From positions 285,452 through 349,451 of the forward strand of contig JARBJD010000044.1 of NCBI GenBank assembly GCA_033064195.1: a stretch of DNA of 64,000 nucleotides. The letters run 5' to 3'. Both the position numbers and the translations under genes were made by a program. This document shows positions 20,368 through 31,649 of the stretch, in pieces. Within the stretch, counting starts at the first letter, position 1. Every line of letters starts with the position of its first letter. Under the pieces are notes generated by a model. The model made no database searches, was not told where the DNA came from, and was given only the letters and a program-made list of their open reading frames with translations. The stretch comes from Blattamonas nauphoetae (Eukaryota > Preaxostyla > Oxymonadida).

Positions 20368-22125
20368 ATGGAGAAGAAACAATCTTTCTTGTTCAACTAT
20401 GCTCTTCAAGATTTCTTTCACGAGTTTCGTTTTCCAGAGCTTCGTGCCCTTCAGAAATTGATTGGGATTCCTGACATGACAGTCGATATTTCTGATACTG
20501 ACATCTATCCCTTCGTGACTGTCTCAGGGATAACGGAGAATGAAGCACTAGAATTCTCCAAGAGGGAGATTATGCTAAAGTCTGTCCATTTTGCTTTTGC
20601 GTTATCATCGTTGTCCCTCATCTGCGCACTTTTTTCACTCTATTCTATGAAGGGCAATTTACTCAGAAATTTCCAGTGGAACTACTTTAGATGAAGCTTT
20701 TCAAAATCTCAGAGACTTAAGTGATTCTTCATTCAATGAATTAGTGGTATTTTTAATTCGCTAACGTTCATTTGTCCATCGAACCAATTCAAGAGGCCGT
20801 ACATCACTGGAAATTCATCCATCAAGATTGTTTATGATTCATTCGGATCAAAGACCTACGAATATTCTGATTGGACGAGTAAAATATATCACCCAATGCT
20901 GTCATGTTTCAGGGATTGCCATCGTATTGTCCAGATTCACAGATTGATATTTTCCTTTGTTATATAGCTGTAATAGACTTAAAATCGCCAGATACCAGCT
21001 TTTATGTCATTGAAGATCGATTCAGTGAGGAACACCCAAACAATCCCTTTCCACACCCTCCTCGATTTCTCATCTGTCGTGAGGTGGCTGTTGGGCCTCG
21101 AAAACTCCTGAAACAGTTCGATCTTTCCAAGCGGCGATATATTGGGACAACCTCAATGAAAGCCCACCTCTCGTTTATCTGGTCACTTTCTTTTCTTTGA
21201 TTACTGTTCCAGCGCCAACCTCGGTCTTGTCAGACCAGGTTCACTTGTTCTTGATCCGTACTGTGGAACAATGAGCATCGGACTCAGCTGTGCGGCGTTT
21301 GGTGGGACGGTCATTGGTGGTGATCTTGACATTCCGTGCATCCGCGGTAAACGTATCCTCCGCCGTCTCTCCCTTCATCCTCTCCCGCCCCTTCTTCCCC
21401 TTCTCTCCCTTCATCCTCTCCCTCCCCTTCTTCCCATTCTTCCCCTTCCTGCCAGCCGAACGGAATATCTTTCACAACTTCCAGGATCAACACCTACCAC
21501 GTCCTGATCTTGTGATTGTGGACCAGACTCGGAGCCCATTTGCACTTCGGCCCATCTTCGACGCAATCATCACAGATCCACCGTATGGAATTCGCGAAGG
21601 GTGCAAGACAATTGGCACCAAACAGACACCCACACCACAAGCAGAGTCCACGGCTGCACCGAGCGACGGGATGACATTTCAGCCAACTGTCCAACATTCG
21701 CTCTCTTCAACACTCTCCGAGCTCCTCAACTTTGCTTCTCAGACGCTTGTGATGGGTGGTCGACTTGTGTTTTGGGTCCCTTCCACAAAAAGTGCTCCCA
21801 ACACCCCTCCTTTCCACCCTTCGCTGACCTTCATTTCTCAAGCCACCCAACCCCTCAATCCCCGCTGGTCTCGAAAACTCATCACGATGGAGAAAGTGAG
21901 GGAGCACGAGGACTATGTTTGCTTTTTCTGTCAGTAACCTCCGCCCAGTTCACGAATCCAGGTGAAGATGATCCTTTTGCAGATGCTCTTAACTTTCGAG
22001 AGTTTTATTTTGACCATCAGCAGAAAAGTGGAAGAGAGCTCAAGAAAGAAGCGAAACGAAATAAGAAATTACAGAAACAAAGAGACATCTCAGAAAAACC
22101 TGGATCGAGCGACGAGCATTCTTAA
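20368..22125 (+). CDS. TRM11: tRNA (guanine-N2) methyltransferase TRM11 (TRMT11 catalytic subunit)
   Basis: Methylates G10 of tRNAs, normally with the partner TRM112. Model: 20368-20600, 20677-20746, 20794-20923, 20968-21181, 21213-21346, 21456-21929 and 21962-22125, 472 aa, close to the human protein. The N-terminus (LQDFFHEFRFPELRALQKLI) is the TRM11 THUMP-like region. VIDLKSPDTSFYVIEDRF precedes the linker. ANLGLVRPGSLVLDPYCGT is SAM-binding motif I and DAIITDPPYGIREG is the catalytic DPPY motif. It ends in a Lys-rich tail. Introns run 31-109 nt. The first intron (76 nt) and the boundaries at 20923/20968 are the least certain. The 109-nt intron (21347-21455) is a run of pyrimidine repeats. 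The gene faces GPATCH1 tail to tail. Confidence 0.9.
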
Positions 22126-22431
22126 ACAGATTTGTCCTCTCTGTCATTTCACACCTGGCAAAAAAGTCATTTAGTGAGATCCATTAATGAATGGGCAAAT
22201 ACTTGGAGAAATAGACCTCTCAGGGAGATGTCCGAATCAGAGAAACAAGCCAAAATGGAGGAAGAAGACTCAGAATTATCAGTTTGAGTATGATCACCGT
22301 CAATTGACAGAGAAATCAGAGAAGTTAGTTCTGACAGAGAATACTCACTCCCCCTTCATTGATAACTGGCTCCATCAGACAATGTGAGACCGATTCACAT
22401 TTCATCAGTCTTTTGTTTCAAGGTCGGTTGA

Positions 22432-24346
22432 TCAATTGGATGAATGGCGGTGTTTCCGATGACTGCGGTGCTTATGTGAATGGCTGGAATGTCTGTCCCG
22501 CTTGGACGATTCCGCTTTGTGTGAGTGACGTGTGGATTCAAGGAGAGGAAGAAACATATCCTGGACAAAGGCACGAACATTCTGATCGATGTCTGTGTTT
22601 CCTTGAGGATTACCAACCACGACCACTTCGGAGTCCGACGATGAGTCAGAAATATCAATAACAGCTGTTTTGGGTGATGCCATGATATTGGCTTGGTGGG
22701 AGTGGACGTGTTTGGGTCCAGGGAGTGAGGAGGCTGACTTGAAATGTGGAGTGATTTCTGTTTGATGGCCTTGAGCAGAAGGAAGGGGTTCAGCTGGTGT
22801 GTCAAAGACTGCTTTGAAAAGATCGAGCTCTGGTTCCACAGTGTCCGGTTCTGGATCACTTGGGGACAAAGGACGGTCGACAGGCTGGGGATGATCAGCC
22901 GAGTTGCTGTCGATGTGGCTCGGTGTGGTCTTCAAGAGACCAAAGCCGAACCGATCTTCTTCGTTGTGGTTGGCTTTTGCCCCAACTTGGTTCCAGCGGT
23001 CATCAATGTTAAAGCGTTTGCAAAGAGTATGTGCCGGGATCCATTCGGTTGTCGTTCGGGTGGAGATCCTGATGTTCTTGCTCGAGTCGGTTGATTCCGA
23101 GGTTTGAAGCTTTGTACCGGGATCTTGTCCGTTATGCGGAGGCATATGGGTTCGGTCGATTTCATCATCTTCCCACACTGCTTTCACAAAGCGTGAACTG
23201 AGTGTCGGGATTTGTCCAAACATATTGCGCCCGTCAGATTGCCACATTGTTTGACGTTCAGCAGATGTTGAGCTTAGACCAACAGGAGCGAGATTCTGGT
23301 TTGAATCAAAAAATGGACCCTGTTTCGGGGCGAATGATGGAGGAAGTACTGGTGGATTAATCAGAGTGGTTGATTCGAGAAAATCACCAGAAATAAAACC
23401 CGGGAGAGAATTTTCGATCGAAGATGAAACAATTCCTTGACGTTTTTTTGGAAGTATCGGTTTTTCGCGGGATTTCGAGAGCGTTTTTTCGAGGAAAGCT
23501 CGATCATCATCAGAAATATCGAAATCACCATCCATCAGAAGCTCTTTGTCTCCCATGAGATCAAATTGATTTTCATCATCATCTTCATCAAAGGATGTTC
23601 GACAGGTATCGTTACTTGTTTGTGTCCGTGGGAGCGCTGATGAATAACCGATGCCATGTCGACTTGGTGGTTTTTGGAGAGAAAGTGGAGAGTTGTGAGT
23701 CAATGAAGAGATGCTCTCTGATATAGAGATTCCAAATTGGAGGTTAACAGGAGACTCAAAGAGCTCTTTCTCTGAAGAGTGTGATCTCAAGATTGTGTAA
23801 CCAATTGTTCCTTTTGGATTTTGTAAGTCATAGAGTTTTCGAACTTTGAGGCTAAGGACTGAAACAAATTCTGCAAAGTCGTCTGAATCCATGTAGTCCT
23901 CAATCCTGTGACTAGTTTGTGTATTTCTGTTCTGACGTGAAGTTCGAAAGTCTGTGGGAGTCCATCCTTCTTTTGAGCCAACAGTATTGAAGAATCCAGC
24001 TGAAAATCCACCAGTAAACGCACCATGCAAGCGACGTCTTCCTTTGTCATCAGTCACTAGCAGATAAGTGAAAAACATTTCAAACAGAAAAAGTGAGACC
24101 AGCTTGGTTATGTAATGCAGTATACTTTTGGGGTGCACCTTGAATTCTTCGACCACTTTGTTCTGCTTCATTTTCCTCCCGAAAAGACGGGAGTTTGTTT
24201 CCGAGGAAATAATCTGGGCGATACGGACCCGTGGGGCGTGTCTCAGCCTCAGGAACTCCAAAAGCCTTCCTCTCTGCTTCTAAGGCCTTCTCCAAGAGAG
24301 CCTCATAATCATAGTATTCCGTTGACGTTCGTTTTCTCGAGTGCAT
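22432..24346 (-). CDS. GPATCH1: GPATCH1-like spliceosomal protein (DUF1604), G-patch not seen
   Basis: Model: exon 1 24346-24100, a 43-nt intron, exon 2 24056-22432; 623 aa. The junction gives HNQAVTDDKGRRRLHGAFTG and then GFSAGFFNTVGSKEGWTPT. This is the DUF1604 signature that opens GPATCH1 proteins, which are associated with catalytic spliceosomes. Later stretches also match human GPATCH1 in order: TTTEWIPAHTLCKRFNIDD, then LDLFKAVFDTP, and a basic His/Lys/Ser-rich tail. The G-patch (glycine-rich, expected soon after DUF1604) is absent: that interval is Ser-rich and shows no GxGxxxG pattern. An acidic patch (FDEDDDENQFD) lies mid-protein. The start is 80 bp from the stop of WDR20. Confidence 0.85.
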
Positions 24347-24426
24347 TCCCGAAATTGATGATGGGGGAGGTGATCGAAACACATTCAAAAGAAAGAAAGT
24401 GGAAATAAAAATTGTGATCAGTCTGT

Positions 24427-26881
24427 TCATTTGCTCTTTCTGGATTTTGATTCCTTCCAGAAAACAAAATTTCCATTTGAAGAGCCGAGACAGAGGACTC
24501 CCTTCGTCCACACAATATCAGAAATCATCCCAAAACCAATCTGTGCAATGGATTGACCGGGAGCTGGAGAAATAATGATGGAAAACAACACACAGAGAGG
24601 AGGGAGATCATTTAAATCGATTGGAGGAAAGACAAGGAAAGTGTTTTTCGCTGTTGGGATCTCATCGAGAGCAGGCACTCCACTGATGGGAGGGCATACT
24701 CTCTCCGCAAACCGTTTAAGGGTTCGGAGGTCGATTTCAGCCTGTGTGTATTCAGGCGCCGGAGTGAGGGAGCTGGTGATCTGCGGGGTGAGTGCGAGGC
24801 TGCTCGACTTGGACTGTGCAAGATACACCTTGTCCTGCTCCGACAGCGCCTGAATCATGATCCGGATCCGATGCTTCTTCCCGTCTCCTCCGATCATCAT
24901 TCCTGTTCCCTTGCTCTTTGACTTCTCTTGCTCCTTTGTTTTCTCTTCGAATCGTTTTCTTTCCTGGAGCAGCATTCGCTCCATTGTGTCTGTCCACTTC
25001 CCCTCTGGCAAGAGACGATCTTTGTCCTTCTGATGGACCTGAATCCGTTCCAGATCGATCCCGTTCAGAATTCCGTTCTTCTCAGCTTCGAAGAAACTCT
25101 CGACGAGAGCGACCAATTCGCTCTCAACGTTTTTTGGGTTGAAGGCCCACGGAAAGGCCTTCCCATCGTCGGAGCCGGTCATGACTTGGTAGATGCAGGA
25201 CGGGAGCACAGCACTGATGGACGCCACGGCTGGTGGCTTGACGCGTGTTCCAGACGTGGTGACGGGATAACCGGGATCAAACACGATCTGCCGAATCTGA
25301 AGAGAATGCGAAGGAAAAGAGGAGACGAAATTGGAGTGGCCTTCGAGACGGCAGAGAGGTCGGGGGCGTGTTTCGATGTGAGTGTACACAGTGATCAGGT
25401 CATCCTCACCACCAAACTGAAAGCGATGAATGTGAAGAAAGAGAAACCGCCAGCATTTCACCATCCGATGACCAGGCACAAGAAAGGCAGGCACCGCTGT
25501 ATGTTTGGAGGGCGACGTGGAAGCTGGAGAAGAGTGAGGAAGGATGGCACAGACATTTCCTTGATGATGTTGAACACGACGACGTACCCTTCATCAGTGC
25601 CGAACGCCACGAGTCCAGACGTGAGCTTCGGAGAGGACTTGATACCTGAGACAGTCAACAAGAGGAAGGAAGACACAATGGACAGGGCCGTTGGAGATGA
25701 TCCACTTTCGGAGGGGGTTGAACGGCTGAGACCGGGTGAGGTATTTGAAGCCGAAGAAGGGAGAGCCTGGCGGAGGCGAAAGGCTGAGTGAAGAGAGCGG
25801 CGGGAGAGGAGAGTCCACCCCCCACACATGCGGAGCCATCTCCGGCTTGTACGAAGGAATCTGCCCCACAGGGAAGTAGTTGGCGGACGAGAAGAGCGGT
25901 GTGTTTACGTGGATCGTTTCAATGTCCTCACTCAGCATAGTCTGAGTGACATCACGGAAGAGCAAGGGAGACGTGGTTGTGGGGACAGTTGTGATGAGAG
26001 TCGCGTTCCGATGGTTGCGGAGAATTCGGTTTATGGACGAAATCAAGCTGGTGATGGATTTGGCCTGTTTGTCATGCTGGATTGGACCTGACCATCCCGT
26101 CGATGCCGAAAAGAGACGAGATTCGTCACTTTCCGGCCAGTTGACCTCCGCCAAATTTGGAGTGTACGACAAAATCACTCCGTTTGCATAGCCAACAAGG
26201 AAGAGAGGCTTGTCTGTCATTTCATTGAGAGAAATCGACGAGACAGGCAACGGATTGCTTTGGTACTGATTCAAAATGATCACAAGAGAAGGCACACCTC
26301 GGTATTGAAGGATTGGATGATGTTCAACGATGCAGTCTGGATAAGGTCGACACGCCCAGACTCTCTTCCACACAGGACATGAGGACGAAACTCATCCAGA
26401 AGAACACTCTCACAGAATGTCGTCACGTCTGGCTTCAACGTTTCTGTGCCCTGGCACAAGTCTTTACTATGTTCGTCCAAAGAGGAGAATGGGAGAGTGA
26501 TGAACGAATCCTCAAAAGCAATATAGATCGAATCTTCAACGAAATCATATATGTCCACTGAAAATAAGGTATGAACATTGAGAATGGAGGTGACAAACAA
26601 TCGAGAGGTTGTGGAGGATAGGTTTTTTTGAATGAAGCCGGACGATAATGTGTCGTTGACACATGACACAATCCCAGGCGTGGGAGATTCTTTAGAAAAG
26701 TCTTTGATCTGAATGGCATCATGAAAGTCTTCACCTTTTGAAATCCTTGTTGTGAGAGAGAAACGTAGAGAAGGGCATGAGGAGATTATATACTGTTTCC
26801 AGTTGGAAGAACAAATGTATCAGTTGTGTTTTTTGAATCAATATCAGTGACATAATGATTGTTTGTTGGCTGTTTCGCCAT
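24427..26881 (-). CDS. WDR20: WD-repeat protein of the WDR20 / CreC family
   Basis: WDR20 binds and activates USP12/USP46 deubiquitinases; fungal CreC is its counterpart. Model from the 5' end: 26881-26794, 26745-26735 (an 11-nt microexon), 26708-26298, 26265-25677, 25645-25555, 25523-25448, 25416-25327, 25296-24427; 741 aa. Most introns are 30-32 nt and all phases close. Diagnostic blocks are MTDKPLFLVGYANGVILSY, GACLSCAWSSDGEMLAFGGE then DDLITVY, and the terminal VLCLGSSNGNFVFW. The spliced joint SSDGEMLA/FGGEDDL matches WDR20 WSPDGKYVVTGGEDDLVT well. A Lys/Gln-rich charged insert lies between the last repeats. The first two exons are less certain than the rest. Confidence 0.88.
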
Positions 26882-27095
26882 CTTGATTTGAAAGTCGTGA
26901 AATCGTTTGTTGGGAAATTATTGAAGAAAATAGGGAAGAAATATGGTCGGAAAAGTAGTTTTTGACCAGAAAGGGGAAAAATATTTAGTCTTCGATTGAT
27001 TCGAAAGAAAAAGGTGTTCGATCAGCCCATCGCCATCCACTGGAGTCGCTTGCGATGACAAATATGGAAAATTGTCTTCTAGTTGTGAAATGACA

Positions 27096-30000
27096 CTAAA
27101 GAGATGTTCGAAATAATGAATTAAAGCGTTGTTTGAGTTGTTCTGGCTGAGTCGCAGTGTCGAAGAGGAGCCCGATCTTCTGAATAATTAGTGGCTTGTC
27201 CTCTGGGGATTGCTTGAGTTGCTTCAGGAGACTTCCAAATTCCTTTAATCGATCAGAAGTCAACCCATTTCTTGCAACTTCCATCAGTTCAACAACTCGA
27301 CCATGCGAGGTCGAGCGTTTCAAGTTGGGATCAGACGGTGATGCGGAAGAAGGGGTTCCGCTGCTTCGAGAGGAAGGTGTTTGACTGTTGCTCTCTTGAA
27401 CACTCTCTTGTCGCTTCTGTGGCGTGACAACAGAGGAGACGGCTGCTTCTTTTTTGACTCTTTCCGCCAATTTCTGGACACGTGATGGCCTCTGCTCGGT
27501 TGGAGTCAACGGAAGACGAGAGATTGGCCCGACTTCCTCCATCTGAATTCTGGAGGGGGCATCAGCGATTGTTGGTGATGGAGATTGTGATGGGGATGAT
27601 GAATGAGTATGGGAGCTTGTTCGAGAGAAAAAGGCAGAGCTTGAATTTCTCGTCGAGACAGGGTGAACAGTTTGCGAAGATGAATGGATAGAGGACGCGG
27701 GGGGATTGAGGAGGCGTTGGGGATACTTTGGGAGTGATGATGTGCCAGGTGAGAGGCGCTCCAGTGAACCTACTCGGCCCGACGAGGCGAGAGATGTGTA
27801 TGGAGAGACTTGAGTGAGTGGTGCGGTGGAGAAAGGCTGGGAACGTTGAGTGGAGACAGGCTGGGCGGACGGAGGAGTATTGCCAAACTTGAATCCACGA
27901 CTGAATGAGGAGGACGGAGTTTGTGACGAAACACCAGTCATGGATGCGATTACCGACGCATGTTTGTTGGGATTCTGGAGAGTGGTGTTTCTGTACTGTT
28001 GGATTTGTTGAGGAAGAGCGTGCACCCACTGGTCCATCTTCCGAATCATAGTCTCTGTGTCTCGATTGGGGTCGTCATCAAAATCTGCCGACTGGCTGAG
28101 AGCATCTCTGACCCATCCTGACAAGTCAGAAACTCTTTCCTGATATCTTTCGTCGACGAGGAGGATGGATCCGAAGTCCAGCTTATGCCGAACAACTCTT
28201 CCAATCGATTGATTCACAGCACGCATGGCCTGCAGTTTGTACCAACCATCACCATCAATCACAACATCTGCATTCCCATCTGAACGGAGGAGTCTGTCAC
28301 GGAGTTCCGGCTTCTGCGACAGAACCATCGAACGACGCTCGTTCATGTACTCCATCTTCAGCCTGACCTTTGCATCGCCACGATTGGAGAACGGAATGCC
28401 GACGATAACAACACAACGAGCACTCTCATCGGAGAAATCAAGGCCCTCACTGAGTTTCCCACGGCAAACACCAAACAGGACCCCGCCTGGCTTGTTGAGA
28501 CCGATGGAGTCCATGTATTCGGAGTAGACGGGCTTCAGTTGTTGCGATGAGCGAGGCTCGAAAAAGACGCTTTTGTACTGACGGAGGATGGTGAGGATTG
28601 GAAGGGTGTTCGACGCCCGCGGTGGCGTTGTGAATTGAACAGGGTGAGGAGAGAGTGGAGTTGCATTGGGGCTGTCCACAGATGCTGGCCGATTGAAAGA
28701 CCACTCACGGTTGCACGTGTCCATCAAGTCGTATGATGGAAAGAAGACGAGGATGCCGCCGGTGATAGTGCGGGCAACTTCAATCAGAAGTTCGCCCAGA
28801 GCCGGGAGCATTCCAGGACTACTTCTCCGCTGGTAGCTGAAGTTGAGAGCAGTTCCGCGGAGTGAGCGCGACACAACTCGAGCAAAGACTTGTGATGATT
28901 CGATAACATGTGAGTTAACATGAACAGTCGGAAAGCGAAGACCCAATTCATAGGCGAAGCCAGCAATCGGGGTGAGAGTCCCTGAAGTGATGATGATTGA
29001 ATGTGGTTTGTAGCCGACAATGTCCTGCATGGAGACACTCGGGTCAAAACACCAAAAACCGACATGGCGGATGAGTGTTGTGCGATTTACTTCCGCTCCT
29101 GGCTGGGGGCGAGTTGTCTGAAACTGAGAACGCGACTGATGCTCCTTGTCCCACACATGAACCTTGAAGCCCATTCCCGCGTCCCTTCTGAAGAGGACCT
29201 CCATGGCGCTTCCAAAGAGATGGATCGCTCCTCGCTTCACCACTTTGCGGAGTTGCTCAAACGGTTGGTCGCCGGAGACGTCCACAATATCTGAAGAGTC
29301 GTCGCCCGTGAGATCAGAACTGTCAAAAGACTCGTTCCGTGTGGAAATGACTTCACCCAGTGCAGCAACGTACTTGCTGACAAAATCAGCAAACACGGGG
29401 AACGTCTCAGGGGTGAGCATGGCGTCCTTGAAAAGAAGAAACAGTTTCTGAGGAGTGAGAGTGAGTCCCTGTGGGCCGACCTTCAGAGCGTCGAGGACGC
29501 CTTCAATCTTCGTGAATATTTGCCGAAGGACCCCCAAATCTTTGATTGTGATCGTGTTCAGTCTGTCCGACTTCTGAGCCCCTGTCGAGGGGGTGTTTGC
29601 TCCCTGAGAGGGACGCTGGGCGGACGCACGTTCAGCTATGCCACGAAGGACAGGTTCAACGTGGGTATTGAAGAGGCTGATGACAACATTCACTTCGTTG
29701 ATACACGACGAGATGTCTGACGATGTGAATTCGAATGAGGATGCATCACAAAGAACCTTTTCAATGTTGTGTCCTTCATCAAAAATGACCACAGAGTTCT
29801 CAATCTCGATATTCATCGGTTTATGAGACGAACAATCCACAATATAATTGTATGGAAGGAAGACAAGCTGAGCTGAGCGATGCATTTGTCTGGTGAGAAA
29901 GTAAGGACAGACTCGATGCTCCTCACTGTATTTTACAACATCTTCGATGTCAAAAGGTGATGTTAAACCAATAGTTGAAGCAGATATGGAAATGTTCTGT

Positions 30001-30557
30001 CCTTTTTTTGTTTGTGTATCTGTTGCTTCTTGCCTGCGAAGTAGATCCTGAAATCCATTGTAGTACATGCACTGCCTCCTGTCACAAAAAGCACGACATA
30101 CAGAATCTTGAATAGTTCCACGGAGGTTCTTAACTTTGGGATGGATACAGAATTGTGCTCGTGATCCAAGAATCGACATTGATGGGCGGTATGCTGTCGC
30201 TCGAAGCTCAGATACAACCTGCTTCAATTGACTATGCGTACGTGAGCAGTAATAAACATGTTTAATGATTGGTTTTTGCCCTGGCTTTGTTTTAGGTAGA
30301 ATTGGCGATGTATATTTTTGAGTGGAGGCAATCCGAATGTTGGATGTTGTAGGTGCATCAACCCAACCGAAAGTTGACGTTAGGAGACAAAGTGTCTTTC
30401 CAGTTCCTGTTGGTGATTCGAGAAGTGCATTTGTCCCAGAGTTGAGCGCTCCAACGACTTTTCCGATGAATTCCACCTGGCATTTGTATGGTTGAAATGG
30501 AAAGAGAATCGAATCATCATAGTACTGGAGTTTATGATGAGGTTGAGATGCATCCAT
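27096..30557 (-). CDS. RTEL1: RTEL1-like Fe-S DNA helicase (XPD/FANCJ superfamily 2)
   Basis: Unwinds D-loops and telomeric secondary structures in the family. A single exon of 1,153 aa; the ATG at 30557 follows an in-frame TTG. Motif Q-like FPFQPYKCQ lies near residue 20 and Walker A ESPTGTGKT at 47-55. Motif Ia is YCSRTHSQLKQVV. The Fe-S cysteines are in QFCIHPKV, VCRAFCDRR and QCMYYNG. Motif II is IFDEGHNIEK, with Gly in place of the usual Ala of DEAH. SIIITSGTLTPI, CRGKLSEGLDFSD and QSIGRVVRHKLDFGS are motifs III-VI. Residues beyond 800 are Ser/Pro-rich. The last 65 residues (LKEFGSLLKQLKQSPEDKP, then QLKQRFNSLF) look like the harmonin-type domain of RTEL1. No C-terminal RING is seen. RTEL1 is preferred over FANCJ because of the N-terminus and the harmonin-like end. 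Confidence 0.88.
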   Translation of the reverse strand: MDASQPHHKLQYYDDSILFPFQPYKCQVEFIGKVVGALNSGTNALLESPTGTGKTLCLLTSTFGWVDAPTTSNIRIASTQKYTSPILPKTKPGQKPIIKHVYYCSRTHSQLKQVVSELRATAYRPSMSILGSRAQFCIHPKVKNLRGTIQDSVCRAFCDRRQCMYYNGFQDLLRRQEATDTQTKKGQNISISASTIGLTSPFDIEDVVKYSEEHRVCPYFLTRQMHRSAQLVFLPYNYIVDCSSHKPMNIEIENSVVIFDEGHNIEKVLCDASSFEFTSSDISSCINEVNVVISLFNTHVEPVLRGIAERASAQRPSQGANTPSTGAQKSDRLNTITIKDLGVLRQIFTKIEGVLDALKVGPQGLTLTPQKLFLLFKDAMLTPETFPVFADFVSKYVAALGEVISTRNESFDSSDLTGDDSSDIVDVSGDQPFEQLRKVVKRGAIHLFGSAMEVLFRRDAGMGFKVHVWDKEHQSRSQFQTTRPQPGAEVNRTTLIRHVGFWCFDPSVSMQDIVGYKPHSIIITSGTLTPIAGFAYELGLRFPTVHVNSHVIESSQVFARVVSRSLRGTALNFSYQRRSSPGMLPALGELLIEVARTITGGILVFFPSYDLMDTCNREWSFNRPASVDSPNATPLSPHPVQFTTPPRASNTLPILTILRQYKSVFFEPRSSQQLKPVYSEYMDSIGLNKPGGVLFGVCRGKLSEGLDFSDESARCVVIVGIPFSNRGDAKVRLKMEYMNERRSMVLSQKPELRDRLLRSDGNADVVIDGDGWYKLQAMRAVNQSIGRVVRHKLDFGSILLVDERYQERVSDLSGWVRDALSQSADFDDDPNRDTETMIRKMDQWVHALPQQIQQYRNTTLQNPNKHASVIASMTGVSSQTPSSSFSRGFKFGNTPPSAQPVSTQRSQPFSTAPLTQVSPYTSLASSGRVGSLERLSPGTSSLPKYPQRLLNPPASSIHSSSQTVHPVSTRNSSSAFFSRTSSHTHSSSPSQSPSPTIADAPSRIQMEEVGPISRLPLTPTEQRPSRVQKLAERVKKEAAVSSVVTPQKRQESVQESNSQTPSSRSSGTPSSASPSDPNLKRSTSHGRVVELMEVARNGLTSDRLKEFGSLLKQLKQSPEDKPLIIQKIGLLFDTATQPEQLKQRFNSLFRTSL

Positions 30558-30642
30558 CAAAAGTTAGGGGAAAGCTATTTTTTGGTAGAAAAACAATAAT
30601 TCTGTGAAATGCGAAACGACATTATCAGGTAAATGATCAAAC

Positions 30643-31628
30643 TTATTGTGATTTCTGACGGCTTGACCTTGAAGTGACAACGGCTGCCAGGAGAATAAGT
30701 GCGATGAAGACAGCTCCGATTGTGAAGAAATCAACGAGGGGGCGTTTGGATAAATCTGCTACTGGCACTTGAATAGTGTATGTGACATATTGTGGTTTGC
30801 CGTTCTCAGTGATAACTTGTTCATCATTAAGATTCGTCCATCCACGTGAGTGGAGGAGCTCTTGGAGGTCAGAGGCTTCAGTATGGAGGTAAAAGTATTT
30901 GGTATTGTTTACATCAAAAGTTGAGAAGGGGCAATCAGGGGAGATGAGGGATTGGAGAGTGCTTTGTTGAGACTCATCACATCTGGAATAAAACCGAACT
31001 TGCGGAGAATAGACAACAGGATTGGAGCATTCAGGATCATGGACACAGTTTTTGGCTGGTTGATAACGAAGGTGGATGGGAAGAGAGCTTGTGTAGTAGA
31101 AAACGCTGAGAAGAGAAAGATGAGAAAAAGAGACTTGGACGTGTCTTTCAGCAAGGATTCCTTCGTGAGTCTGAAGTGTGAGAGAAGAAAGAAAGGTTGA
31201 GTAATATTTTGATAGTGGACATGTTCCAGTTCTGGGAATAACGATGGATCATAATAACGTTTCGGTTGTTTTCCACTGAGATGAAGAGTCTATGGGAGAA
31301 ATCACTCTATACTATAAAGAAGAGAAATACGTTGAGCTCATATGGATTGATATAGAATTCATGTGAGAATTCTTCAACTTGGACAATTTCGCACTTGTTG
31401 TTCGAAACAAAGATAGAAAAGAAAGTTGTGAAAGAAAAATGATTAAAACATACAATTTCATTGTAAGGATTGAAATCCGTGAGTGTGAGTTCAGTATCGA
31501 GTGAGATATGATACCCTAATTTTCCCTTGCTGAATTGTGCAGATTGCAGCTAAAACAATCTGAGAAAGAATAATTCGAACTTTAATGCAAGATAGAGGAG
31601 AGAATAATGCGAGTATAGGAACTATCAT
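30643..31628 (-). CDS. PIGX: PIG-X / PBN1 family, GPI mannosyltransferase I stabilising subunit
   Basis: PIG-X supports PIG-M in adding the first mannose to GPI anchors in the ER. Model: 31628-31581, 31549-31454, 31393-31331, 31289-31221, 31170-30643 (267 aa); introns are 31, 60, 41 and 50 nt, all in phase 0. The N-terminus MIVPILALFSPLSCIK is a signal peptide. GYHISLDTELTLTDFNPYNE then CEIVQVEEFSHEFYINPYEL matches the PIG-X start (compare YVDPYEL). SSLPIHLRYQPA is the family core. VTYTIQVPVADL is followed by a single membrane helix, FFTIGAVFIALILLAAVV, and a short basic tail. The topology (lumenal domain, C-terminal anchor) matches the human protein. Its start is 21 bp from that of MORN3, on the other strand. 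Confidence 0.85.
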
Positions 31629-31649
31629 TGGTGTCAACGAGGAGAAAAA
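31629..31649. promoter_or_regulatory. 21-bp divergent start-to-start spacer (PIGX/MORN3)
   Basis: Only 21 bp separate the two ATG codons. Any core promoter must therefore overlap one or both coding regions, or the 5' leaders must be almost absent. No TATA box is seen in the 21 bp itself. Confidence 0.5.
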
